A stretch of 64,000 nucleotides of DNA, taken from Hyphomicrobiales bacterium (lineage in GTDB: Bacteria; Pseudomonadota; Alphaproteobacteria; Rhizobiales; Rhizobiaceae). The position numbers and the translations under genes are program-made. Numbering within the stretch: the first letter of the stretch is position 1; each line of letters opens with the position of its first letter. The stretch lies in assembly GCA_900472485.1 (NCBI GenBank), contig UCII01000011.1, forward strand, positions 186,001-250,000, read 5' to 3'. This document shows, piece by piece, positions 16,569 to 28,243 of the stretch. Under the pieces are notes generated by a model, which was not told the DNA's origin, searched no databases, and worked only from the letters and a program-made list of their open reading frames with translations.

Positions 16569-17756
16569 TCACGCAAAGGCGTAGGAGCCATCCGGGCGCT
16601 TCGGCACGCGCCGCTGCCAATGGATGTAGCCCTCCTCTTCCATGGCCTTCTCGTCCATGTCGACGCCCCAACCGGGTCGGTCTGGCCTGAGCTCGAGGTA
16701 GCCGTCCTTCGGCAGATAGGGATCGACGACATAGCGGGTTTCGCCCTGTCGCTGCTCGACTTCGTTGCCGCCATAAACATAGGCCTGGCCTTTCGGCAGC
16801 CTGTATTCGAGGATTTTGAAGTTCTGCGCGGCGGCCGAGAAATGCACGTTGACGGCAGTCGCGAGCGGTCCCATCGGGTTGTGCGGAGCAACGCCGACGA
16901 AATGCGCCTCGGCGAGCGTCGCGATGCGCCGCATCTCGCTGATGCCGCCGACCACGCAGATATCCGGCTGGATGAGGTCGGCGCCCTTGACCTGCAGCAG
17001 GCGCAGGAACTCGTTGCGATTATAAAGGGATTCGCCGGTCGCGAGCACGCAATTGAGGCCTTGTTTCAGCTCGCCCCACATCTCGATGTTTTCGGGCCGC
17101 AGCGGCTCCTCGTAGAAAAGCGGATCGTAAGGAGCCAGCGCATTACCGAGCTGGCGAGCGGCGACCGGCTCGAAGATTTTCGCATGGGCGTCGAAGGCGA
17201 TCTCATAATCGTCGCGCACGGTCTCGCGCAGCGAACGGAAATAGTCGGCCGATGCCTTGACGACATTGCCCCAGCGATGAGCGTGCATGTCGATGCGCCA
17301 TGGGCTGAGCTTGAAGGCGGTAAAGCCCCATTCAGCGTTCAACCGGTCGAGCTCGTCGCGGGCAGCCGGCGCGTCCGGTGCGGTGTAGACGCCGGCATAA
17401 ACCTTGATGCGATCGCGCACCGCGCCGCCGAGCAGCTTATAGACCGGAACATTAAGCGCCTTTGCCGAGAGGTCCCAAAGGCAATGATCGAATGCGGAGA
17501 TCGCCGAAAGGCCAAGCGCGCCCGGCGGGAAGCGGCTCTGCTGGATCAGCAGATTGACCAGATAGTCGATGCGGCTCGGATCCTGGCCGGAGAGGAAACC
17601 GTAGAGATAGTCGAGGATCGGCGGCAGCGCCAAATCGGGGCCGTGGTTGTAGCACTCGCCCCAGCCGGTCAGTCCGTCATCCGTATCCAGCGCCACGATA
17701 ACGCGCGGGCGATCCTTGTCGCGGGTCACGAAAACCCGCATGCGGTCGATCTTCAT
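16569..17756 (-). CDS. Enolase-superfamily sugar-acid dehydratase (mandelate racemase/DgoD-like)
   Basis: A 395-residue enzyme with an N-terminal capping domain and a C-terminal barrel. Metal-ligand regions are FDAHAK, YEEPLRP and TGESLYNR. The VAPHNPMGPLATA segment carries a catalytic His like that of D-galactonate dehydratase. Such enzymes remove water from aldonic or aldaric acids to give 2-keto-3-deoxy acids. It is the last gene of the peptide-type ABC operon and would feed the DapA-family lyase at 24770-25690. Substrate stereochemistry cannot be assigned. Confidence 0.85.
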   Translation of the reverse strand: MKIDRMRVFVTRDKDRPRVIVALDTDDGLTGWGECYNHGPDLALPPILDYLYGFLSGQDPSRIDYLVNLLIQQSRFPPGALGLSAISAFDHCLWDLSAKALNVPVYKLLGGAVRDRIKVYAGVYTAPDAPAARDELDRLNAEWGFTAFKLSPWRIDMHAHRWGNVVKASADYFRSLRETVRDDYEIAFDAHAKIFEPVAARQLGNALAPYDPLFYEEPLRPENIEMWGELKQGLNCVLATGESLYNRNEFLRLLQVKGADLIQPDICVVGGISEMRRIATLAEAHFVGVAPHNPMGPLATAVNVHFSAAAQNFKILEYRLPKGQAYVYGGNEVEQRQGETRYVVDPYLPKDGYLELRPDRPGWGVDMDEKAMEEEGYIHWQRRVPKRPDGSYAFA

Positions 17757-17874
17757 CTTATCTTCCTTCTATCAATTGACATGAATGCGGCGTGGGATCT
17801 GCCGCAGGTGGGGAATCCTAGCCACGCCGGCACGAACCCGGAACGGCCGCTCCCGGCCGGTCTCGTCGGAAATC

Positions 17875-19596
<1,722 letters not shown>

Positions 19597-19603
19597 GCCC
19601 GCC

Positions 19604-20725
19604 TCATTTGTTGTAGGGATCGGCTGCGTCGCGCAGGCCATCACCGAGAAGATTGAGAGCCATGACGGCAATGACGACGGCGACGCCAGGCAGAAAGAGC
19701 CATGGGGCAGTTGCGATCGAGCGGATGTTCTGCGCCTCGCGCAGCAGCACGCCCCAGGAAATGGTCGGCGGCTGCAGGCCGAGGCCCAGGAAGGAGAGGG
19801 ATGTCTCGGCCAGGATCATCGCCGGTACGGCAAGCGTGATCGAGGCGATGATATGGCTGGCGAAGCTCGGCAGCATATGGCGGAAGATGATCCGTCCCTC
19901 GCTGGCGCCATCGAGCCTGGCCGCGGCGACGAATTCTTCCGTTCGTAGCGACAGGAAACGGCCGCGCACGACACGGGCAAGCTGCGCCCAGCCGGTCAGC
20001 GAGAGAATGATCGTGATCATCATATATTGCAGTGCCGCCGGCCAGCCTTGCGGCAGGGCCGCCGCCATGGCGAGCCAGATTGGGATCGTCGGCAGCGACA
20101 ACACGAAGTCGATCAGGCGTTGGATGAAGAAGTCGAGCTTTCCGCCATAATAGCCTGAAATACCTCCTAGAACGATACCGAGCAGGAGCGAGAAGAACAC
20201 GCCGACAAGGCCAATGGACAGAGAAATCTGGGCACCTTGGACGGTACGGCTGAACACGTCGCGACCGAGCCGATCCGCCCCGAACAGAAGCAGAGGCGTC
20301 GACTTGTCCGAGGATGCCAATAGATGGATGTCGCTCGTGAAGAAACCGAGCACGGAATACTCATAGCCGCGCCCGAACAGGCTGATGGAGACGCGCTTGG
20401 TCGTATCTTCCTTGAAGATCGGCGCAAGCGTCTCCGGATCGCGGGTAAGCTTCAGCGGATAGTAGTGCAGCCCGAAGGAAAAGCCGTTGTCCGTATCGAA
20501 GAAATGCACCCTTTGCGGTGGATGGAAGGTTGCGCGAGCATTCTGCTGATTGGGGTCATTGATCGCAAAGAATCCGGGCGCGATCGCAACGATGTACATC
20601 AGCACGGTAACGACGAGGGCGATCATGGCGAGCTTGTGGCGGCGGAATGCCCACCAGATCAACTGCCATTGCGATGCCACCGCGTTGCGGTCAGGGCGCA
20701 GGTTTGTGACGGCGATATCGGCCAT
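19604..20725 (-). CDS. Peptide-type ABC transporter permease (DppC-like)
   Basis: A 373-residue permease. It has an N-terminal membrane helix, then a large periplasmic insert of about 100 residues (roughly 60-160), then five helices with the EAA loop EEFVAAARLDGASEGRIIFRHML. The insert makes it longer than typical DppC proteins (about 300), as in the YejE-like subgroup. It lies nine bases after the DppB-like gene. Partners are the upstream DppB-like permease and the fused ATPase. Confidence 0.9.
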   Translation of the reverse strand: MADIAVTNLRPDRNAVASQWQLIWWAFRRHKLAMIALVVTVLMYIVAIAPGFFAINDPNQQNARATFHPPQRVHFFDTDNGFSFGLHYYPLKLTRDPETLAPIFKEDTTKRVSISLFGRGYEYSVLGFFTSDIHLLASSDKSTPLLLFGADRLGRDVFSRTVQGAQISLSIGLVGVFFSLLLGIVLGGISGYYGGKLDFFIQRLIDFVLSLPTIPIWLAMAAALPQGWPAALQYMMITIILSLTGWAQLARVVRGRFLSLRTEEFVAAARLDGASEGRIIFRHMLPSFASHIIASITLAVPAMILAETSLSFLGLGLQPPTISWGVLLREAQNIRSIATAPWLFLPGVAVVIAVMALNLLGDGLRDAADPYNK

Positions 20726-20734
20726 GGGCTGCTC

Positions 20735-21721
20735 CTATTCCAACCGGATGCGGGGATCGACGAGGGCAAGCAGAATGTCGCTGATGAGTGACCCGATCAG
20801 CGTCAGTGCGCAGATCAAAAGCACGAAGGCACCGGCGAGATACATGTCCTGCGCCATCAGGGCCTGGAGAAGCAGCGGCGCCGCCGTTGGCAGGTTGAGA
20901 ACGATCGCGACGACGACGGATCCGGAAATGAGATTGGGCAGCAGCCAGGCGATGGTCGAGATGAACGGATTGAGCGCGATGCGCAGCGGGTATTTCACCA
21001 GTAACCGAAACTCAGAGAGGCCTTTTGCCCGAGCCGTTGTCACATAGGGCTTCGGCAGCTCGTCGAGCATGTTCGCGCGCATGACGCGAATGAGGCTTGC
21101 GGTCGACGAAACGGCAAGAATGACGACCGGCAGCCACAGATGCGACAGGAGGTCCAGCATCTTGGCGATGCTCCAGGGTGCCGTCTCGAATTCGGAAGAA
21201 AACAGACCGCCGACATCCTGGCCGAACTCGACGGCGGCGACATACATCAGCACGAGCGCCAGCAGGAAAGAGGGAATGGCAAGTCCGAGAAAGGTGAAGG
21301 CGGTAAAGAAATAATCGCCGATCGAGTATTTCTTGACAGCGGAATAGACGCCGATCGGCAGCGCGATCGCCCAGGTGGCTATCAGCGCCGCAAGCGCCAG
21401 AATGAGCGTCAGCGCCATGCGCTCCCAGATGAGGCCGGAAACAGGCTGCTGCCATTCGAAGGAGATGCCGAAATCGCCGCGCGAAAGGATGCCCCACATC
21501 CATTTCAAATATTGGATGAGCATCGGCTGATCGAGGCCGAAGCGTTCGCGCAGCTGTGCGGCCGTATTCTGGTCGACCACTTCATTCGAGGAGGCGAGCG
21601 TTGCGATATAGGTCGTCACATAATCGCCGGGAGGCAGCTGAATCAGCACGAAGGCAAGGAAGCTGATGGCGAAAAGGGATGGGATCATCCACAAAAGGCG
21701 TTTACCGATGAAGGCCAGCAT
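20735..21721 (-). CDS. Peptide-type ABC transporter permease (DppB-like)
   Basis: A 328-residue permease with an N-terminal helix (KRLLWMIPSLFAISFLAFV), a periplasmic segment and five more helices. The EAA loop KPYVTTARAKGLSEFRLLVKY lies near 230. The family carries oligopeptides but also nickel, opines and oligosaccharides. An 87-base gap containing a hairpin separates it from the binding-protein gene. It belongs to the sugar-acid module judged by the dehydratase downstream. Confidence 0.9.
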   Translation of the reverse strand: MLAFIGKRLLWMIPSLFAISFLAFVLIQLPPGDYVTTYIATLASSNEVVDQNTAAQLRERFGLDQPMLIQYLKWMWGILSRGDFGISFEWQQPVSGLIWERMALTLILALAALIATWAIALPIGVYSAVKKYSIGDYFFTAFTFLGLAIPSFLLALVLMYVAAVEFGQDVGGLFSSEFETAPWSIAKMLDLLSHLWLPVVILAVSSTASLIRVMRANMLDELPKPYVTTARAKGLSEFRLLVKYPLRIALNPFISTIAWLLPNLISGSVVVAIVLNLPTAAPLLLQALMAQDMYLAGAFVLLICALTLIGSLISDILLALVDPRIRLE

Positions 21722-21771
21722 GGCTGTTTCTCGCAGTAAGTGCTGCCACGGGGCAGCTCCGCATGAAGGAT

Positions 21772-21796
21772 AGCGCCGCCCATGAAAGGCGGCGCT
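21772..21796 (-). other. Hairpin after the binding-protein gene
   Basis: AGCGCCGCC (21772-21780) and GGCGGCGCT (21788-21796) make a perfect 9-base stem with a 7-base loop, just after the binding-protein stop and before the DppB-like gene. There is no T-run in the direction of transcription. It probably stabilises the upstream message or causes partial termination, raising binding-protein levels over permease. Confidence 0.55.
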
Positions 21797-21808
21797 TGAT
21801 CGGTGTGA

Positions 21809-23755
21809 TCAGCTAGTGAAGAAGAATTGCTGTGGCATGGCCGGTCCCGGATTGGGCCAGGACCAGCTGTCCGGCTGCTTTTCGGGAACATTGTGCAGAT
21901 TGTTGCGGATGATGCCGAAGCCACCGACGGCAAGGCAAAGTCCAACGGTTTCAAACTCTTCGGCCGCGATGTCAAAAATCTCCTTCATGACGGCGCCGCG
22001 CTTGTCGAGATCGGCCGTCGAGCGCGCTTCATCGAAGAGCTTCATGCGCTTCTTTTGGCTTTCCGGCGGCTCTTCGCCCTGTTTGCCGTTCGATGTGTAC
22101 CAGACCGACCACGGAATGGCGTAGCGCGAGCCTTGCGGGTGGAAGGCGAAAAAGTCACGCGGATCAAGCATTGGGTCGAGACCGCCAGGTCCCGGCCAGA
22201 CCTGGGCATCATGGGCGTTGTCGTCGCCACGGGTGTAGTAAAGCGCGCGCTCGATCGTGTTGACCTTCATGTCGACGCCGATCTGGGCCCAATGCGCCTT
22301 CACCAGTTCGAGAGCGTCGACCAGATCGGGATAGAGGGTCGGAATGACGTCGATGGCGAAGAACACTTTCTGACCGTCCGGTCTCAAACGGAAGCCGTTC
22401 GCATCCTTTTTGCCATAGCCGGCCTGGTCGAGCATGGCGCCGGCCTTGTCCGGATCGTAGTCGGTGAACTGGCGAGCATATTTCTCGTTGTACCAGGGAT
22501 GCTCCGGGCGTGGTCCAGCCTGGTAGGGCTGGCTTTGGCCGAAATAGACGATGTCGATGATTTCCTGCCGGTTGATCCCGAGCGAGAGTGCCTGTCGGAC
22601 CGATTTGTCGGCAAACATCTTGCGCATGGCCGGATCTTTATGAGTGATGTTGAAGTAGATCTGGCATTGCTGTGAGGTGGAAGGGACAAGGGTCAGAAGG
22701 CGGTAGTCGCCCTTCTTCATGTTCTGCGAGAGCGTCGGCTTGTTGGCGAGCACGCTAATGTGGCGCTCCTGAATATCGATCTTACCGGAAATGACGTTCA
22801 GCATCAGTGATTCTACGTCCTGCGAGATGCCGAAATTGATCTCGTCGACATAAGGAAGCTGGTTGCCTGATGTATCGACCTGCCAGAAGTATGGGTTGCG
22901 GGTCATGACCACGCGGGTTGCGCCACCTGTATAGGGTTCCTTGACGACCCAGGGATCGAGCGTCGGCTTGTCCGGATTGCCCCAGCGCGAGGGAATTTCG
23001 ATGTCGCCGCAGCGGGCGCGGAAGAGTTCGGGCCAATTGCTGACGCCGGCCTTCTTCGCATCTTCGGCGACGTTCGGATTGTATTTCGGCAGGAACTGGC
23101 TGCAATAGTGCTTCGGAAACAGCGTCGGATGCTGGCCAAGCGGAGTTGCCAGATTTTCCAGATAAAGCGCGTTCGGCGCGGCAAAGGTGAACTTCACCGT
23201 ATAGTCGTCGATCTTCGTGACATCGACTGCCTTGCCGGCAACGGACAGCTGAGCCGGCGTCGCACTATAGAGATCGGTATTCTTGACGCAGTCCTCGATG
23301 GCGAAAACGACGTCATCTGCCGTGAACGGCTGGCCGTCGGACCAGCGGGCACCTTGAATAAGGTAGAAGGTGAATTGCGAGGCGTCGGCATTGACGTCCC
23401 AACGCTCGGCGAGGTTCGGCAGGACCTGAGTGAATTCAAGGTTCCAGCGCACCAGACTTTGATTGCCCACCATGCGCAGAATGCCGTTATGGTCGGACGA
23501 GCCTCGCAGACCACGTCGCAAGGTGCCGCCATAAGTGCCGACTTTTTCGTAAGGGGTGACTACCATCGGCTTTTTCGGCAGCCGGTCGGCCAGCGGCGGC
23601 AGCTTGCCATCCTTGACCAGCGCAGCCAGAGCCGGCGCCTCGCCACCTGCATCGGCGGCGTTGACCCGACCGGCCAGAGACAGGGCTGCCATGCCCGCCA
23701 TGCCGCCGAGGACTGCACGCCTGCTCATGCCGCGGGACAATATTTCATCGCGCAT
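21809..23755 (-). CDS. Family 5 ABC solute-binding protein
   Basis: A 648-residue periplasmic protein of the DppA/OppA (SBP_bac_5) family. The signal has a twin-arginine motif MSRRAVLGGMAG and a hydrophobic core ending near GRVNAAD. Family segments include YTVKFTFAAPNALYLE and the WSDGQPFTADDVVF motif. I start at ATG 23755 with GGAGGG before it; the frame continues upstream without support. At about 650 residues it belongs to the long group that often binds sugars or opines. It faces a GntR gene. Confidence 0.9.
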   Translation of the reverse strand: MRDEILSRGMSRRAVLGGMAGMAALSLAGRVNAADAGGEAPALAALVKDGKLPPLADRLPKKPMVVTPYEKVGTYGGTLRRGLRGSSDHNGILRMVGNQSLVRWNLEFTQVLPNLAERWDVNADASQFTFYLIQGARWSDGQPFTADDVVFAIEDCVKNTDLYSATPAQLSVAGKAVDVTKIDDYTVKFTFAAPNALYLENLATPLGQHPTLFPKHYCSQFLPKYNPNVAEDAKKAGVSNWPELFRARCGDIEIPSRWGNPDKPTLDPWVVKEPYTGGATRVVMTRNPYFWQVDTSGNQLPYVDEINFGISQDVESLMLNVISGKIDIQERHISVLANKPTLSQNMKKGDYRLLTLVPSTSQQCQIYFNITHKDPAMRKMFADKSVRQALSLGINRQEIIDIVYFGQSQPYQAGPRPEHPWYNEKYARQFTDYDPDKAGAMLDQAGYGKKDANGFRLRPDGQKVFFAIDVIPTLYPDLVDALELVKAHWAQIGVDMKVNTIERALYYTRGDDNAHDAQVWPGPGGLDPMLDPRDFFAFHPQGSRYAIPWSVWYTSNGKQGEEPPESQKKRMKLFDEARSTADLDKRGAVMKEIFDIAAEEFETVGLCLAVGGFGIIRNNLHNVPEKQPDSWSWPNPGPAMPQQFFFTS

Positions 23756-23931
23756 CGAATCCCTCCCGTTTTGACTTCGGCCGGGTTTTGCCTCGGCCGA
23801 TGCGACAGGCTCCCGCCCCGTCGCCATGCACCCCTCTGGCGCAGCGTCGAGACCATATTACGTTCTCAGATAATTACAAGAGTTGACAGATTTTTACAGA
23901 TTTAGTAGCCCTTTCGCGCAGGAAATGCGCT

Positions 23932-24681
23932 ATGGCTGTCGCTGGCCGGCATTCACGAAGGACGATGATGAAACTCTCTGTCGCCAACGATTCCGGTGCG
24001 GGCGCGACGCGCTTCGGCGACATCATCTATGAGAGGATCGTCGCGATGATTGCGGACGGAACCTTTCCGGTGAATGAGCGGCTGCCGGCAGAAGCGAAGC
24101 TTGCGGAAATGTTCGGCGCGTCACGACCCGTCGTGCGCGACGCCCTGGAGCGGCTGCGTGCCGATAGCCTGATCGTGTCGCGCAAGGGGTCGGGTTCCTA
24201 TGTGAGGCAAAGGCCGGATTCCTCGGTCCTGAAAATGGTGCCTGTGGGATCGCTTGCCGATGTCCAACGCTTTTTCGAATTTCGCGCCGGGCTTGAGGCA
24301 GAGGCGGCCGAGCTTGCGGCGCGCAACTGGCAGACGGCCGATAGGGAACGGATCACACTGGCGCTTCAAAAGATCGAACAGTGTCTCGGCGAAGGCCGCC
24401 TTGGTGCTGAAGAGGATCAGGAACTGCACGACGCCATTGCGATCGCGACCGGCAATCAGTTCCATATCACCGTCCGCGAATTGTTCCGGCCGCACTTCGC
24501 CATCGGTCATTCCGTGACCCGCAGCCTCAGCCTCAAGCGGACGCCAGAGCAGATCCGCAGTGTTCAGGATGAGCATGCCGTCATCGTACAGGCGATTTTC
24601 GCGCGGCAGGAAACCGAGGCTCACGACGCCATGAAGCGACATATCTTGAATGCACGCGCCCGCATGTTCCAGGGCGTCTAG
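23932..24681 (+). CDS. GntR-family regulator (FadR/FCD type)
   Basis: A 249-residue regulator with a winged HTH at about 25-90 (LPAEAKLAEMFGASRPVVRDAL, then SRKGSGSYV) and an FCD domain whose metal or ligand positions include LHDAIAIATGN and the helix ending MKRHI. Unlike the GntR protein at 4349-5008 it has the extra N-terminal extension. The start could also be one of the ATGs at 23965 or 23968. It is divergent from the binding-protein gene and upstream of a DapA-family lyase, so it likely controls both directions. Confidence 0.9.
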   Translation: MAVAGRHSRRTMMKLSVANDSGAGATRFGDIIYERIVAMIADGTFPVNERLPAEAKLAEMFGASRPVVRDALERLRADSLIVSRKGSGSYVRQRPDSSVLKMVPVGSLADVQRFFEFRAGLEAEAAELAARNWQTADRERITLALQKIEQCLGEGRLGAEEDQELHDAIAIATGNQFHITVRELFRPHFAIGHSVTRSLSLKRTPEQIRSVQDEHAVIVQAIFARQETEAHDAMKRHILNARARMFQGV

Positions 24682-24769
24682 GGAATTGGATGAGGCGAAG
24701 GCGAGGTGATGTCTTCTTTACGTCTCCTCGTTTGCGTCTCGATGGATGATAAAGGGTAAGGGTAGGAAG

Positions 24770-25690
24770 ATGAGCATTGAAACCATGCGGCAGGTGCTGA
24801 CCGGCGTCTCCGGTGTTCCGGTCACGGCCTATGATGGAAGTGGCGAGGTGGAACTGCGCGTCACCGCTCAAGTCTATCAGCGGGTAGCGGCTGCCGGGAT
24901 CCATAACATCGTTGCAGCGGGCAATACGGGCGAATTCTATGCGCTGACGCCGGGAGAAATCCGCCGCGTCCACGAAGCTGCGATCAAGGGTGTCGAAGGC
25001 AAGGCGCCGGTGACGGCGGCGATCGGCCGTTCATTGCGCGAGGCGATCCAGATGGCGAAGGATGCTGCCTCGATCGGCGCCTCCGCCGTCATGTCCCATC
25101 AACCGGTGGATCCGTTCGCCGCACCCGGCTCACAGATCGACTATTTTCGTGATCTGGCGGAAGCTTCGCCGCTCCCGCTCGTTGCCTATGTCCGTGCCGA
25201 AGGCTTCAGCGTCGACGACATGGTCCGTCTGGCCGGCCATGGCAACATTGCCGGCATCAAGTTTGCGACGACGGATCTGATGCTGCTTTCAAGGGCGATC
25301 GCAGCTTCCGATCCGAATGGCGCACTATTCGTCTGCGGCCTTGCTGAAAGCTGGGCCCCCACATTCGCCGCCGCCGGCGCAAGGGGCTTCACTTCCGGCC
25401 TCGTCAATGTTGCTCCGAAGCTGTCGCTTGCTGTGCATGCAGCTTTGGAGAAGGGTGATTTTGCCGCTGCCCGCGCCATCGTCAACAAGCTCGAGCCCTT
25501 CGAACGCATGCGCACCAAGTTCCGCAACGGAACAAACGTTACCGTCGTCAAGGAGGCCGTCACCTATTCCGGCCTGAAGGTCGGCCCCGTTCGCGTTCCA
25601 GGCGTGCCGCAGCTCGATGTAAAGGACCGCGAGGAGCTGTTTGCCTTGTTGCGCAATTGGCAGGAAGCGGGCGAACTTGCCACCGGCTGA
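24770..25690 (+). CDS. DapA-family lyase/dehydratase (second copy)
   Basis: A 306-residue TIM-barrel enzyme of the DHDPS superfamily. It shows AAGNTGEFYALTP, the substrate loop, and a Schiff-base Lys in IAGIKFATTD near 160. The Tyr region reads PLVAYVRAEG instead of the usual YNxP, which suggests a specialised substrate. I take ATG 24770 over 24746 because the eight extra residues look non-native. With the enolase-superfamily dehydratase across the divergent promoter it would complete a path from a sugar acid through a 2-keto-3-deoxy intermediate. Confidence 0.86.
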   Translation: MSIETMRQVLTGVSGVPVTAYDGSGEVELRVTAQVYQRVAAAGIHNIVAAGNTGEFYALTPGEIRRVHEAAIKGVEGKAPVTAAIGRSLREAIQMAKDAASIGASAVMSHQPVDPFAAPGSQIDYFRDLAEASPLPLVAYVRAEGFSVDDMVRLAGHGNIAGIKFATTDLMLLSRAIAASDPNGALFVCGLAESWAPTFAAAGARGFTSGLVNVAPKLSLAVHAALEKGDFAAARAIVNKLEPFERMRTKFRNGTNVTVVKEAVTYSGLKVGPVRVPGVPQLDVKDREELFALLRNWQEAGELATG

Positions 25691-25926
25691 TGCCTCCAGC
25701 GGTGGCGATCTCTTCATGAACCGAACTCGACGTTCTAAATGCGTCGCTACCAGACAGTCCGAACGCATTCGAAGCAGCCTGCTTCGTACATGTACGACAT
25801 GGTATCTCGTCATATATATGTCAGCGGTTTGGCGAATGGCGCTGTGTGAAATGATACTGGCCGATCCGTCAGCTTTTGCTGGAGTCGGCCGTTCGTTGGA
25901 GCGGACCAAACCTTCGAGCCCGGTCT

Positions 25927-27120
25927 CTATTTTGCCTCGCTCAATCCGGGCAGGTTTTCGACGGCGGTCAGAATCTTGTAGACCGACGAAACGCGCGCAG
26001 GGATCGGAAAATTCCTGTTTGCCAGCAGGACGATGCCGACCTGCCGCGCGGGTATGAAGGCCGCATAGGCGCCGAAGCCGTTCGTCGAACCCGTCTTGTT
26101 CAGAAGGACATCCTTGCGCGGCTGCTGCGGTGGATCGAGGCGGGTGATCTTATGCGGCTCACGTGCCATGTCGGACGAATTGCCGGCAAGCAGCCGGGCA
26201 AGCGTCGTCGGATAGGCATAGATTTCCCAGCCGAGCGCCTGCGTCGTGTTGTCGACGCGGTAATAACCGACGTGCGTCGCATCGATTGCACGCTGAAGTG
26301 TACCGTCGAGCTTTGCTTCGCCCATATTGGCTTCGAGAAAGACAAGCATGTCGGCGCTGGTAGTCTTGATGCCATAGGCCTGCGTATCGAAAACGCCGCC
26401 ATTTACGCGGATCGGTTTGCCCTGCTTGGAATAGCCATAGGCATAGTTGCTCATCTCAGCCGGTGGGACGCGGGCATAGGTGTGGCTGAGGCCGAGGCCG
26501 GAAAGAATTTTGTCCCGCATCAGCGTGTCGAACGGCTCGCTCATGGCCTGTGCCGCCAGATAACCGAACAGGCCGATGCTGGGATTGGAATATTGTCGAT
26601 ATGTGCCGGGCGCAAAGGAAGGATGCCAGTTGCGATAATAGGCAACCATCTTGTCCTGATCCGTCACGCCGTTGGGAAACTGCAGAGGCAGACCGCCGGC
26701 CGAATATGTGCCGAGATCGAGGAGGCTGATCTTGTCGAAACTGGTACCCGCAAGTTCCGGCATATATTTCGTCGCCTTGTCGGAGAAGGAGAGCTTTCCG
26801 CTGATCTGGGCGTAGGAGCCAAGGGCTGCTGTAAAGGTCTTGCTGATGGAGCCGAGCTCGAAGATCGTTTCGTTCGTCACCTTCTGGCCGTTCTCCTTCG
26901 AGGCGACGCCATAGTTGAAGATGTAGCGCTTGCCCTTGACGGTAATCGCGATCGCCATGCCCGGCACATCGTTATCCTTCATGAGCGGACGAATGATCTC
27001 GTTGACAGCTCGCTCGAGCTGCTCCCGATCATTGACTTCGGCGGCGTGGGCACCGATCCCATAGAAAAGGCAGACGGCGACGACACCGAGCTTCCGCAGA
27101 GAATTAGTGCGTATATTCAA
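25927..27120 (-). CDS. ampC: Class C beta-lactamase (AmpC type)
   Basis: A 397-residue periplasmic serine beta-lactamase. Motifs are SISK at 91-94 (nucleophile Ser91), YSN at 177-179 and KTG at 342-344, in the order and spacing of class C enzymes. A signal peptide ends near GIGAHA. The best start is TTG 27120, with AGGA seven bases upstream and a proper signal from there; an ATG-initiated frame from 27162 would add an odd N-terminus. It follows a class A beta-lactamase on the same strand, near an AmpR gene, suggesting shared induction. A non-lactamase DD-peptidase is less likely given the full motif set. Confidence 0.9.
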   Translation of the reverse strand: MNIRTNSLRKLGVVAVCLFYGIGAHAAEVNDREQLERAVNEIIRPLMKDNDVPGMAIAITVKGKRYIFNYGVASKENGQKVTNETIFELGSISKTFTAALGSYAQISGKLSFSDKATKYMPELAGTSFDKISLLDLGTYSAGGLPLQFPNGVTDQDKMVAYYRNWHPSFAPGTYRQYSNPSIGLFGYLAAQAMSEPFDTLMRDKILSGLGLSHTYARVPPAEMSNYAYGYSKQGKPIRVNGGVFDTQAYGIKTTSADMLVFLEANMGEAKLDGTLQRAIDATHVGYYRVDNTTQALGWEIYAYPTTLARLLAGNSSDMAREPHKITRLDPPQQPRKDVLLNKTGSTNGFGAYAAFIPARQVGIVLLANRNFPIPARVSSVYKILTAVENLPGLSEAK

Positions 27121-27214
27121 GATGATATCCTCATTGTGATGATCGACCGTGCAGGATCGCATGGTCGAAAAGGAGGTGATGACCGGTGGCGGCTGTTATC
27201 CGGTGCGTATGATC

Positions 27215-28108
27215 TCAGATCGCCGCAGCGATCCGGCCGATCTCGGCAATGATGGCATTGCGCTCGTCGGCTGCGATTTCCGGTATCTCGCAATAGGCTG
27301 TTACGATGATGGGCGCACGGTTTGCTGGCCACAGCACCGCGATATCATTGGCATTGCCGGCTTTGTCGCCGTTTGTCCCGGTCTTGTCGCCAACCAGCCA
27401 GTTTTTTGGAAGGCCGGCGCGCAGGCGGGTGTCACCCGTCTTGTTGGTGATCAGCCAGGCAGCGAGCTGCGATCGCGAGGCTGGCGTCAGCACATCGGTG
27501 AACAGAAGCTGCCGCAGGCTTTCCAGCATCGCCGAAGCTGTCGTCGTGTCGCGCTCATCGTTCGGAGTGTCATGGTAGTTCAGCGTAGGCTCGGTGCGGT
27601 CGAGGCGGGTGATCTCGTCGCCTATGCTGCGGCAGAAGGTCGTAATTGCTTCTGGGCCGCCGAAACTCGCGAGCAGCAGATTGGCCGCGGTATTGTCGCT
27701 AAGCGTCACTGCCGCCGCGCAAAGATCGCCAACGGTCATGCCATTTTCTCCGGCATTGGGTTCGGTCGCTGGAGAATAGTCGATGAGATCGCTCTTCCTG
27801 TAGTGAATGCGCCGATCGAGCTTTTCTTCACCCTGGTCGACGCGGGCAAGCACAAGAGCTGCGGCCAGCGCCTTGAAGGTGCTGCACATCAGGATGCGCT
27901 CGCCGGCGCGGTGTTCGATGCGCTTGCCGCTCGCCATGTCGAGAATGCTGACGCAGATTCGGCCCGGATGCTTGCTTTCGAGTGCGGCAAGCTGCGCCTC
28001 GCCCGTATTATCGTCTGCAGTACGTCCAACCGCGCTAAGCCCTGCCAGAACAGGCAGCGCGAGCAAGCTGCCGGCAAGGCTTTGCCGGCGCGACAATAAG
28101 ATCGTCAT
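27215..28108 (-). CDS. Class A beta-lactamase
   Basis: A 297-residue serine beta-lactamase. Motifs are STFK at 76-79, SDN at 137-139, EPTLN (Glu173, Asn177) for the omega-loop base and KTG at 242-244. The N-terminus MTILLSRRQSLAG with a following hydrophobic core is a Tat-like signal, as seen in several class A enzymes. ATG 28108 is preferred to the TTG at 28138. It is divergent from ampR across 170 bases and precedes ampC, so it is a probable direct AmpR target. Confidence 0.93.
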   Translation of the reverse strand: MTILLSRRQSLAGSLLALPVLAGLSAVGRTADDNTGEAQLAALESKHPGRICVSILDMASGKRIEHRAGERILMCSTFKALAAALVLARVDQGEEKLDRRIHYRKSDLIDYSPATEPNAGENGMTVGDLCAAAVTLSDNTAANLLLASFGGPEAITTFCRSIGDEITRLDRTEPTLNYHDTPNDERDTTTASAMLESLRQLLFTDVLTPASRSQLAAWLITNKTGDTRLRAGLPKNWLVGDKTGTNGDKAGNANDIAVLWPANRAPIIVTAYCEIPEIAADERNAIIAEIGRIAAAI

Positions 28109-28243
28109 CACGTTTCCACTTCGATTGATGTTGAGCAACTCGGTGCGTCTCGGGTCTCGTGGACGTCATTGGGACCCTGCAAATCACCTTGCGAGGCAGA
28201 CTATGGCTCTGCTGTGTGCCCTAGACAAACGATCAATTCTGGG

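Noticed and set aside
25859..25890. Hairpin with GGCCGA/TCGGCC arms between the convergent DapA-like and ampC genes
   Set aside because: The stem has mismatches and there is no T-run on either strand, so a terminator call is not supported.
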